From Neorhizobium sp. SOG26 (lineage in GTDB: Bacteria > Pseudomonadota > Alphaproteobacteria > Rhizobiales > Rhizobiaceae), in the NCBI RefSeq assembly GCF_003491345.1, contig NZ_CP025512.1:558001-622000 (forward strand): a stretch of 64,000 nt of DNA. Reading direction: 5' to 3'. Both the position numbers and the translations under genes were made by a program. Of the stretch, positions 54,647 through 61,769 are shown one piece after another. Position 1 is the first letter of the stretch. Each line of letters begins with the position of its first letter. A model generated the notes under the pieces. It saw only the letters and a list, made by a program, of their open reading frames with translations. It was not told where the DNA came from and made no database searches.

Positions 54647-54925
54647 GGGTATCCCTCCGGGTTGATCATGAAGGCATAGATAGTGCGCCGCGGTTCTTCG
54701 GCTATGACTAAAATACAACACCCTGAAAAATCTGCGCTTGCCGTATAACAGATTGATTCTTAAAGGCAAAAATAATCCGGGAAGATCTTGAAATCGCGGT
54801 GCGGGCGGACAGCGGGTTGCTCTGGCAATGTTCCCGAGGCTCCTTCAAGGAGTAAGCGGACCGGGTCGAGCGGGCTTTTCCGTGGCGGCAGCTTCCGCAG
54901 AGGGCGCAACGAAAAGGCGCCTGCC

Positions 54926-54957
54926 TTGTTCGGTTTTTGAGCTTCCCCATATTGGGG
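54926..54957 (+). promoter_or_regulatory. Probable promoter of selO with a CCCCATATTGGGG palindrome
   Basis: TTGTTC (54926-54931) and ATATTG (54949-54954) are 17 nt apart. The -10 element sits inside the palindrome CCCCA-TAT-TGGGG (54945-54957). The start codon is 15 nt further, so the leader is very short. The rest of the gap from 54647 holds the promoter of the divergent barrel gene and no other gene. Confidence 0.4.
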
Positions 54958-54972
54958 CCGAAGGAGAATTCC

Positions 54973-56433
54973 GTGTTTCGTTTCGACAATTCCTATACCC
55001 GACTGCCCGAGCATTTTTTCGCTTCCGTTTATCCGGAGCCGGTGGAAGGGCCGACGCTTCTGAAGTTCAATACGGCGCTAGCCGACGAGCTTGGCATCGA
55101 GGCTGATGAAAGTGACCCGGTGCGGCTGGCGGCGATCCTGGCGGGTAACGTCGTGCCGGCCGGTGCCTCGCCGATCGCCATGGCTTATGCAGGGCACCAG
55201 TTCGGCAATTTCGTGCCGCAGCTGGGGGATGGCCGGGCGATCCTGTTGGGCGAGGTGGTGGACAAGGCCGGACGGCGGCGCGACATCCAGCTGAAAGGCG
55301 CCGGGCCGACGCCGTTTTCGCGCCGGGGTGACGGAAGGGCCGCACTGGGGCCGGTTCTGCGGGAATATATCGTTTCTGAAGCGATGCACGCGCTCGGCGT
55401 GCCGGCGACGCGGGCGCTTGCCGCCGTGGCGACGGGCGAGCAGGTGTATCGTGAAAATGTCGAGCAGGGCGCGGTTTTCGTGCGCGTGGCCGCAAGCCAT
55501 GTGCGGGTCGGGACCTTCCAGTTCTTTGCCGCCCGCGGTGACACCGACGGCGTGCGAACGCTCGCCGACTATGTGATCGAGCGGCATTATCCCGAGCTGA
55601 AAGACAGCGACGACCGTTACCTGGCGCTGTTGCGGGCGGTGGCCTTCGCGCAGGCTGATCTCATCGCCAAGTGGATGGGCATCGGTTTCATCCACGGGGT
55701 GATGAACACCGACAACATGACGGTGTCCGGCGAGACGATCGATTTTGGTCCATGCGCCTTCCTCGACGAATATGACGCGATGAAGGTGTTCTCCTCGATC
55801 GACCAGATGGGGCGTTACGCCTATCGCAACCAGCCGGGAATCGGCCAGTGGAACATCGCGCGGCTGGCCGAATGCCTGTTGCCGCTGTTGGACGAAAATG
55901 AGGAAAAGGCCGTGGAAGGCGCGAACGCCGTGCTGAAGGCGTTCGGCGAGCGTTTCCAGGCGGCCTGGCTTGGTGTGTTCCGGCGCAAGATCGGGCTTGG
56001 CCGCGAAGCAGAAGGCGACGGCGAGCTCGTTCAGGCGCTGCTGGGTGCGATGCACGAGGGCGAGGCGGACTTCACGCTCGCCTTCCGGCGGCTGGCCGAT
56101 GCGGCCGAGGGCCACGACGATGGCTTTCTGTCAACATTCAAGGATCCTGCCAAGGCCATCGACTGGCTCGGCCGCTGGCGCGAACGGCTCGGTGCCGAGG
56201 ATCTGGGCGGCGCTGCGCGGGCGGCGGCGATGCGGAGCGTCAACCCGGCGATCATTCCGCGCAACCACCGGATCCAGGAGGCGATTGCGGCCGCCAACTA
56301 CGGCGACCTGAGCTTCTTCGAGCGGCTGCTGCAGGCGCTGGAAAAGCCCTTCGAGGAGCGTCCGGAATTCGCCGACTACATGCTGCCGCCGAAGGCCGAG
56401 GAGCGCGTGACGCAGACATTCTGCGGTACGTGA
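54973..56433 (+). CDS. selO: SelO/YdiU-family protein adenylyltransferase
   Basis: A 486-residue pseudokinase-like enzyme that transfers AMP to Ser, Thr or Tyr of target proteins. Family motifs are YAGHQFGNFVPQLGDGRAIL, DIQLKGAGPTPFSRRGDGRAALGPVLREYI-type text, FIHGVMNTDNM and IDFGPCAFLDEYD (the metal-binding Asp of the DFG-like motif). The start is GTG 54973 with AGGAG seven bases upstream; the upstream in-frame ATG has no site. Length matches bacterial SelO; no selenocysteine is expected. Confidence 0.94.
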   Translation: MFRFDNSYTRLPEHFFASVYPEPVEGPTLLKFNTALADELGIEADESDPVRLAAILAGNVVPAGASPIAMAYAGHQFGNFVPQLGDGRAILLGEVVDKAGRRRDIQLKGAGPTPFSRRGDGRAALGPVLREYIVSEAMHALGVPATRALAAVATGEQVYRENVEQGAVFVRVAASHVRVGTFQFFAARGDTDGVRTLADYVIERHYPELKDSDDRYLALLRAVAFAQADLIAKWMGIGFIHGVMNTDNMTVSGETIDFGPCAFLDEYDAMKVFSSIDQMGRYAYRNQPGIGQWNIARLAECLLPLLDENEEKAVEGANAVLKAFGERFQAAWLGVFRRKIGLGREAEGDGELVQALLGAMHEGEADFTLAFRRLADAAEGHDDGFLSTFKDPAKAIDWLGRWRERLGAEDLGGAARAAAMRSVNPAIIPRNHRIQEAIAAANYGDLSFFERLLQALEKPFEERPEFADYMLPPKAEERVTQTFCGT

Positions 56434-56454
56434 GGAGGCCTTCGCCTCCGCCGC

Positions 56455-57615
56455 TCAGATCGGGAAGCGCGGGGGCGGTTCGGCCGTCTTGTCGAGCATT
56501 CCGGGCTTTGGTTCACCGTGGCCGAAGGGGCATTGCAACGGTTCGGTGACCGGTGTGCGGTTGCGCTGCGAGCGGAAGGCGGCGGAACGCTCATAGGATT
56601 GTTTTCTCAACCGCATGATCTGGCCGAGCGGCTGATGGGCCGATAGCCCGTTCCAGGGGCTGAAATGCATGCCGTCATCCACCTGGCGGGCACGCTCTTG
56701 CGACCACGCCTGCTGCGGTTCCACCGTGATGCGGGCAACGGTGACGAAGGGGCTTTTTTCTTCCGGCCAGGGATCGACGCCTTCCACCGGCATGGAATCA
56801 AGATCGGCGCAAAGCTGCACCTGCAGGTCCCAGACCGCCGTTTCGTCTTCGAAAAATTCTTCCACCGCATGGCGGATGACATCGCCGTCTTTCGAGGTGT
56901 TGAGCTTGGCGCCGGCCAATGCCTTGAGGTTTTGCGAGGCGGGCACGACGGCGATCTTGGCGATGTAGTCGCCATAGCGCAGCGGCAGCTGCGTAAAGAA
57001 GCTTTCGCCGAGGATATGGGTCGGCGGATTGCCGCCAAGCGATTTCAGAGCGGCACTTTCGAGCCCCACTTTTTCCAAGGTCGCTTCCACGCCGCGGAAG
57101 ACTTTTGACAGCACTTCCTTGGTGCCTTCGAGGCGGTCGGTGGTGGCTGCAAGTCCTTTCAGGTTCAGGAGAAACGCCCTGGCGCTCGGCGAATTGAACT
57201 CCCTGGCATTGACCATCACGAAGTCCTGGCTGCGCGATTCCTCCGAGCCGGGCAGGCGATCGCCTTCCACCTCGAGGATCTTCAGCGCCATGCCACGTGG
57301 CGTCGACACCGTGTCATGCAGAAAATCACCCGGCGTCGTGGAGAGGCGGATAATGGCTTCATAGGTGCCGGGCCTGGCAAACAGGCCCTGCGCAAGTTCC
57401 GGCGGCAGGTCGTCCAGCACCTCGACCCGCGCCTCGAGCAACCCGTGGCTCTTGGCATGCACCGAGCGGATGGCATGGGCGGAATTCGAATAGGTTTCCT
57501 GCGAGATCGACAGCATGGTGTCGGCGATCGACTTGGCCAGCGTCGGCTCGTCCGGCTGGATATCCTCGACATCCGGACGGTACCGAACGGGCGTGACGGA
57601 GAGGCGATTGATCAT
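56455..57615 (-). CDS. Catalase-family (catalase-like haem) protein
   Basis: A 386-residue protein of the short catalase-like group. IRSVHAKSHGLLEARVEV carries the distal His, and RLSTTPGDFLHDTVSTPRGMALKI matches the catalase RFST/RDPRG region. The normal proximal Tyr motif (RLFSY-x-D) is not visible, so true catalase activity is doubtful; a peroxidase or lipid-hydroperoxide role is possible. ATG 57615 is chosen; the frame reads 35 residues further without family text. It ends 22 nt from selO, convergent. Confidence 0.82.
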   Translation of the reverse strand: MINRLSVTPVRYRPDVEDIQPDEPTLAKSIADTMLSISQETYSNSAHAIRSVHAKSHGLLEARVEVLDDLPPELAQGLFARPGTYEAIIRLSTTPGDFLHDTVSTPRGMALKILEVEGDRLPGSEESRSQDFVMVNAREFNSPSARAFLLNLKGLAATTDRLEGTKEVLSKVFRGVEATLEKVGLESAALKSLGGNPPTHILGESFFTQLPLRYGDYIAKIAVVPASQNLKALAGAKLNTSKDGDVIRHAVEEFFEDETAVWDLQVQLCADLDSMPVEGVDPWPEEKSPFVTVARITVEPQQAWSQERARQVDDGMHFSPWNGLSAHQPLGQIMRLRKQSYERSAAFRSQRNRTPVTEPLQCPFGHGEPKPGMLDKTAEPPPRFPI

Positions 57616-57770
57616 CGGGCGGCTCGCTTTCGAGGGCAGGTGAGGCGGCGTGGCGCCGCCGGGCAAACGGGATGATGTCGCCTCAACGGAAGGGTCGAAG
57701 GAAATGTTCCGGCAGAACAAGGTGTTGGACGGGACCGTGACAAATTATGCGATGGATAGGAAAATAATCC

Positions 57771-57799
57771 TTGACGGCGTGACGGTGCTTTGGTAGGTT
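57771..57799 (+). promoter_or_regulatory. Sigma70-type promoter of a candidate small RNA
   Basis: TTGACG (57771-57776) and TAGGTT (57794-57799) are separated by exactly 17 nt. No coding start lies within the next 200 nt, and a strong terminator follows about 85 nt downstream. Confidence 0.55.
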
Positions 57800-57805
57800 T
57801 TGGTC

Positions 57806-57913
57806 ATCGTCGAGGAATTGCGGCGGCAGAGTGGCTCCGGCTTCGTGGAGCATAGCCGTCGTTCTCGATCCTCCAGTAACTGGGCCCGGCCTTTGCACCG
57901 GGCCTTCTTTTTA
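57806..57913 (+). ncRNA. Candidate small RNA ending in a rho-independent terminator
   Basis: The expected transcript from the promoter at 57771-57799 is about 105 nt. It has an internal hairpin GCTCC/GGAGC (57834-57838 and 57847-57851). It ends in GGCCCGG (57883-57889) paired with CCGGGCC (57898-57904), then TTCTTTTTA. It lies in the 390-nt gap between the catalase-family gene and the terminase genes. The tract CGATCCTCCAGTAAC (about 57866-57880) before the terminator is single-stranded and could pair with ribosome-binding sites. I do not recognise an RNA family. Confidence 0.55.
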
Positions 57914-58007
57914 CCAGCATGATCGGCAGCGTGGACGGTTGGGGCGACGTGGAAACACGGGCGCGCCTTGCCATGCCCGGTTGATGCGCAGGCACGGAGC
58001 CCCTGCC

Positions 58008-58574
58008 ATGGATGAATTCGACCGCTTTGACCCAAGCCTGTTCGGCACCTGGACGGAACGCGTAAGCTACGACGGCAAGGCGCCGGCGGAGGATCCGGCG
58101 CTGGCGGGCGAAGTGCGTCGCGTCTTGCTCGAGGTGAAATCGGCGGACGTGCCGTTCGATCCGGCAGACGAGCTGCGACGGCTCCTGAACGAGATGACGG
58201 TGGAGATGCGCGAGCAGTTTTCCACCTTTCGCCGCATGCGTGCCGCCGCCGAGATTGCGCTCGAAAGCGGTGACGAGGCGGCCCAGAAACTGGCGCGCGC
58301 CGATGTGAAGGCTGCCACCGATGCCATGTCGCTAATCGTCCGTACGCTGGAAAAGGTGGACGGGCTGCAGCGCCAGCTGGCGCATGACCGCGAGATGGAA
58401 GCGGAGCGGGTGGCCGACGAGGGTGGTTATGAAGAAGCGGTGCGTGAAGTCGAGCAACTTATCGAAGACCGCGCACAGTCCCTCTACCGCAGCCGATGTA
58501 TCGCCGCTGGCATTGATCCGGGCGAGCCCGGCGGTCGCACAGGGGGTCCGCCGCAACAGCCCGACACCGGTTGA
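58008..58574 (+). CDS. Putative small terminase subunit, GTA gp1-like
   Basis: A 188-residue, mostly helical protein. LLEVKSADVPFDPADELRRL then EMREQFSTFRRMRAAAEIAL form a long coiled region, and the C terminus is Gly/Pro-rich. Its place directly before the large terminase, and its length, fit the small terminase (gp1) of gene-transfer-agent clusters; the sequence itself gives weaker support. GGAG lies eight bases before ATG 58008; a longer upstream frame is unlikely because it crosses the terminator. Confidence 0.6.
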   Translation: MDEFDRFDPSLFGTWTERVSYDGKAPAEDPALAGEVRRVLLEVKSADVPFDPADELRRLLNEMTVEMREQFSTFRRMRAAAEIALESGDEAAQKLARADVKAATDAMSLIVRTLEKVDGLQRQLAHDREMEAERVADEGGYEEAVREVEQLIEDRAQSLYRSRCIAAGIDPGEPGGRTGGPPQQPDTG

Positions 58575-58614
58575 GGCGAGATGTATCGAGGTGCTGGAGC
58601 AGCACGAGGAAGAG

Positions 58615-60126
58615 ATGTCGGCGATCGGACAGATTCGCAAGGTTGGCTACCAAGCCGTGCAAGCCGGTGCGTTCGCGTCGGCTCCGCTAGGCGAGGGTTC
58701 GGACGTACCGGCGACCGATGTGGTCGCCGATCCGGACGCAACTGGAGATGCGGCAGGCAAGGGCGTGTATCCCGCCCCCTCATCCGGCCCTGCGGGCCAC
58801 CTTCTCCCCGTCGGGGAGAAGAGGGAAAGCGCCCGATCGCCGGTGCTTTGCCAAGCGGTCACCAAGCGGCCCGGCGGGTGGAAAGGCCACGCACCGCGTC
58901 TGAGGCGGAAATGGTCTCTGGCAGGACGGCCTGAACAGCAACCGCCGCCGGGGGATTGGCGGACATGGCTGATCATGGGCGGGCGGGGCTCCGGCAAGAC
59001 CCGGGCCGGGGCCGAATGGGTTCATCGTATCGCATCAGCAGGTGCCCGGTCGGACCTGCGCATCGCGCTGGTGGCGGAAACGCTGGGTGATGCCCGCGAG
59101 GTGATGATCGACGGTGTTTCCGGCATCTGCCGGATTGCACGCAAGGATCGTCCGCAGTTCGAGGTGTCGCGACGGCGGCTCGTCTGGCCGAACGGCGCGG
59201 TGGCGCAGATCTTTTCCTCGGAGGATCCGGAGGCGTTGCGCGGGCCGCAGTTCCATTATGCCTGGTGTGACGAGCTGGCGAAGTGGAAACATCCGGAAGA
59301 CACGTTCGATATGCTGCAGTTCGGTTTGCGGCTGGGCCACGACCCGCGGCAGCTGGTGACAACGACGCCGCGGCCGGTGCCGATCCTGAAACGGCTGATC
59401 GCCGATCCCGGCACGCGGCTGGTGCGGATCTCGACGCAGGACAATGCCGGCAACCTGGCGCCGGGCTACATTTCGGCGCTGGAGGCGCGTTACGGCGGCT
59501 CGCGGCTTGGACGCCAGGAACTCGGCGGCGAGCTGATCGAGGATCGCGAGGACGCGCTCTGGAAGCGCGCCGATCTCGACGCCTGCCGGATCGGCTTCCA
59601 TGGCGGACGGATGATCGGCGCGATCCGGCGGATCGTGGTGGCGGTGGATCCGCCGTCCGGTTCAGGCGCCGGCTCCTGCTGCGGCATTGTCGTGGCGGGG
59701 CTCGAAACCAGCGGTCGCGCCGTGGTGCTGGCTGATTGTTCGGTCGAGGGATTGAGCCCGGCCGGCTGGGCGCTTGCAGTGGCGAAGGCCTATGGGCGCT
59801 TCCAGGCCGACCGGATCGTTGCCGAGGTGAAGCAGGGCGGCGAGATGGTGGAGGCGATGCTGAAAAGCGTTGATGCCGGCCTGCCGGTGCGCATGGTGCG
59901 CGCCACGCGCGGCAAATTCCTGCGCGCCGAGCCGATTGCAGCGCTCTATGAGCAGGGGCGGGTGGCGCATGCCGGGCGGTTTTCGGAGCTGGAGGATCAG
60001 ATGTGCGACTTCGGGCCCGACGGGTTGTCTTCTGGTCGCTCTCCGGATCGGCTGGACGCCCTGGTCTGGGCGTTGACGGCGCTGATGCTGGAGAACACTG
60101 CGGAGCCGCGCGTCCGAGGGATCTAA
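58615..60126 (+). CDS. terL: Large terminase subunit (DNA packaging ATPase-nuclease)
   Basis: A 503-residue packaging motor. Conserved text begins at RPEQQPPPGDWRTWLIMG, with Walker A GGRGSGKT (residues 122-129), Walker B FHYAWCDELAKW (about 213-222), the coupling motif VTTTPRPVP, and nuclease Asp residues in IVVAVDPPSGSG and SPDRLDALVWAL. It resembles the GTA-type terminase of alphaproteobacteria. ATG 58615 follows GAGGAAGAG. The first ~95 residues do not look like the family and include a translated palindromic repeat, so the N terminus is either extended or damaged. Confidence 0.92.
   Translation: MSAIGQIRKVGYQAVQAGAFASAPLGEGSDVPATDVVADPDATGDAAGKGVYPAPSSGPAGHLLPVGEKRESARSPVLCQAVTKRPGGWKGHAPRLRRKWSLAGRPEQQPPPGDWRTWLIMGGRGSGKTRAGAEWVHRIASAGARSDLRIALVAETLGDAREVMIDGVSGICRIARKDRPQFEVSRRRLVWPNGAVAQIFSSEDPEALRGPQFHYAWCDELAKWKHPEDTFDMLQFGLRLGHDPRQLVTTTPRPVPILKRLIADPGTRLVRISTQDNAGNLAPGYISALEARYGGSRLGRQELGGELIEDREDALWKRADLDACRIGFHGGRMIGAIRRIVVAVDPPSGSGAGSCCGIVVAGLETSGRAVVLADCSVEGLSPAGWALAVAKAYGRFQADRIVAEVKQGGEMVEAMLKSVDAGLPVRMVRATRGKFLRAEPIAALYEQGRVAHAGRFSELEDQMCDFGPDGLSSGRSPDRLDALVWALTALMLENTAEPRVRGI
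58771..58830. repeat. Palindromic intergenic-type repeat translated within terL
   Basis: CCCGCCCCCTCATCC-type text is followed by GGCCC/GGGCC (58786-58790, 58794-58798) and by CTTCTCCCCG/CGGGGAGAAG (58801-58810, 58812-58821), then AGGGAAA. This combination is what I recall of the common rhizobial palindromic elements (RIME-like), which normally lie between genes. Here it is read in frame as YPAPSSGPAGHLLPVGEK within the terminase. Confidence 0.75.
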
Positions 60127-60168
60127 CGGCGGCTCCGGAATGGCAGCCGGATCAAGCCGGCTGCTGGA

Positions 60169-60297
60169 TCAACGCCGGGTCGCGGGCTGCTGCGGAGCGC
60201 TCTCGCGGATCTGCTTCCACTCGGATTCGAGGCGCTCAACGATGTGCTGCGGGATCGGGTTCGAAGGGGCGGCCGGAAGTGGCTGCTGCATCATCAT
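60169..60297 (-). CDS. Small hypothetical protein on the opposite strand
   Basis: A 42-residue protein starting MMMQQPLPAAPSNPIPQHIV and ending SAPQQPATRR, with an amphipathic helix (IVERLESEWKQIRESA). AAGGAG lies three to four bases before the first of three consecutive ATG codons, an unusually good site for a chance frame. It lies in the 326-nt gap between terL and the endolysin gene and runs against the cluster. Function unknown. Confidence 0.5.
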   Translation of the reverse strand: MMMQQPLPAAPSNPIPQHIVERLESEWKQIRESAPQQPATRR

Positions 60298-60452
60298 GAT
60301 CTCCTTGTCTTCAGAAAGCCGACCAAAACGTTGCGGCCCGTCTTTGGTTCCACATCATTAGCGAAATGTAAATCAGCCGCTAAGGCTCTAAAACGATTGA
60401 AAAATTCTAAACCGATTGAAACTTTGGGATAGGGTGAAGGGGTAAGCTTAAC

Positions 60453-61061
60453 ATGGGTCTTGACCGCAACCGCTTCTTCCGGATGATCCGCCTCAGGCCT
60501 TGGAAGGGCAGGCTCAGCACCGGCCAGGTGGCAGGATTGAACGCGATCCTCGACGGCTGGAAAGGCCGCGCGCCGGACCTGCCGGCGACTGCCTTGGCCT
60601 ATGTGCTGGCCACCGCCTACCATGAAACAGCCGCAACGATGCAGCCGGTGCGTGAAACGCTGGCAAAAAGTGACGCGGCGGCAATCGAGCGGCTGGAAAG
60701 GGCGTTTCGCGCCGGGCGCCTGGGCTCGGTGAAGACGCCTTATTGGCGGCGGGATCGCGATGGCAAGGCATGGTTCGGCCGCGGCCTCGTGCAGCTGACG
60801 CACCGGCGCAACTACGTAACGATGTCGAAGCTTGTTGGCATTGACCTGGTGGCTGATCCGGGGCGGCTTCTCGAACTGCCGGTCTCGGTGGAGGTGCTGA
60901 TCGAGGGCATGCGGCATGGCACCTTTACCGGCCGCACGCTCGGCGACTATTTCACGGCGCGAAAAAGCGACTGGATCCGCGCGCGACGCATCATCAACGG
61001 CACCGACCGGGCGGAACTGGTAGCCGGCCATGGCCGGGCATTTGCCGATGCTCTTGGTTGA
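60453..61061 (+). CDS. Glycoside hydrolase family 19-type endolysin
   Basis: A 202-residue lysozyme/chitinase-like protein. The catalytic Glu58 is in LATAYHETAATMQPV, followed by YWRRDRDGKAWFGRGLVQLTHRRNY and a C-terminal FTARKSDWIRARRIINGTD. Phage relatives cut peptidoglycan to release particles; GTA clusters also carry lysis genes. GGTGAAGGGG lies upstream of the ATG. It sits between terL and a toxin-antitoxin pair. A 13-bp tandem duplication covers its stop codon. Confidence 0.88.
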   Translation: MGLDRNRFFRMIRLRPWKGRLSTGQVAGLNAILDGWKGRAPDLPATALAYVLATAYHETAATMQPVRETLAKSDAAAIERLERAFRAGRLGSVKTPYWRRDRDGKAWFGRGLVQLTHRRNYVTMSKLVGIDLVADPGRLLELPVSVEVLIEGMRHGTFTGRTLGDYFTARKSDWIRARRIINGTDRAELVAGHGRAFADALG

Positions 61062-61072
61062 TGCTCTTGGTT
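61047..61072. repeat. 13-bp tandem duplication at the endolysin stop codon
   Basis: GATGCTCTTGGTT occurs twice head to tail (61047-61059 and 61060-61072), followed by a third start GATGCTG. The endolysin stop codon lies inside it. It marks the left edge of the inserted toxin-antitoxin pair. Confidence 0.85.
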
Positions 61073-61106
61073 GATGCTGATCCCGCCATATGCTATTTTA
61101 TACATC

Positions 61107-61394
61107 ATGGCTCCGGCGCTGTTGATCCTAGACCGAAAACTGTTGCTGAATGACGGCAGGATCATCCAGATGAAGGTCTGGCGGCTGCCGGAGGCAAGTC
61201 CGGAGCGGCCTCACGGTTTGAAGTATTCGCTGTTCTTCGGCAGGCCCGGCCAGCGGATCGTTGGCTACGACAATGAGGCAGGCAAAGGGGATCACAGGCA
61301 CTACGGCCAACGTGAGGAATCCTACAGCTTCTCAAGCCTTCAGCAACTGATTGCCGATTTCGAGGAAGATGTGCGCAGGGAGATGACGAAATGA
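61107..61394 (+). CDS. DUF6516-family protein, likely toxin of a toxin-antitoxin pair
   Basis: A 95-residue protein. MAPALLILDRKLLLNDGRII begins the domain, followed by MKVWRLPEASPERPHGLKYS and GQRIVGYDNEAGKGDHRHYG, which match DUF6516. The family is usually paired with a small DNA-binding protein and is thought to include toxins. ATG 61107 fits the domain start; AT-rich text (TATTTTATA) just upstream may be the -10 element, so the mRNA could be leaderless. Its stop overlaps the next gene as ATGA. Confidence 0.8.
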   Translation: MAPALLILDRKLLLNDGRIIQMKVWRLPEASPERPHGLKYSLFFGRPGQRIVGYDNEAGKGDHRHYGQREESYSFSSLQQLIADFEEDVRREMTK

Positions 61395-61753
61395 GCGAAG
61401 TCCGACTGCATGTGACCGACATGGATAACTTCTTTTCCGACGCGGCAACGGCTGCCGCCGCGATCGATGGCGGCGAGGAGGGCGGTGGAGCCTCGGCAAT
61501 CGGCTTTGAAAGCATGGATCTGCTGCTCAAGGTTCTGACGCCAAACCGGTGGCGGCTGCTTCGCGCATTAAAGGGCGACGGCGCCTCGTCGATCCGCAAG
61601 CTGTCGGCGACGCTCGGACGCGACTATCGCGGCGTTCATGCCGACGTCACGGCGCTTCTTGCAGCGGGTCTGATCGAAAAGGAATCTGGCGGTCTGGTCC
61701 ACGTGCCGTGGGACAAGATCACCGTTGAAATGGCTTTCAGCGAAGCCGCTTAA
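61391..61753 (+). CDS. Winged-helix DNA-binding protein (HVO_A0114-type), likely antitoxin
   Basis: A 120-residue protein. The C-terminal region LLLKVLTPNRWRLLRALKGD then SIRKLSATLGRDYRGVHADVTALLAAGLIEKE-type text is a MarR-like winged helix. The N-terminal 40 residues are acidic and Ala/Gly-rich. It is coupled to the DUF6516 gene by a 4-nt overlap, the usual partner. It ends 16 nt before the portal gene. Confidence 0.8.
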   Translation: MSEVRLHVTDMDNFFSDAATAAAAIDGGEEGGGASAIGFESMDLLLKVLTPNRWRLLRALKGDGASSIRKLSATLGRDYRGVHADVTALLAAGLIEKESGGLVHVPWDKITVEMAFSEAA

Positions 61754-61769
61754 ACCTCAGGACATTCAC

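Noticed and set aside
55038..55060. The PEPVEGP text in SelO as an inserted repeat-derived peptide
   Set aside because: A similar Pro-rich segment occurs at this place in SelO proteins, so it is most likely ordinary family sequence.
57831..58007. An N-terminal extension of the small terminase back to 57831
   Set aside because: It would run through a strong terminator hairpin; ATG 58008 has a good ribosome-binding site.
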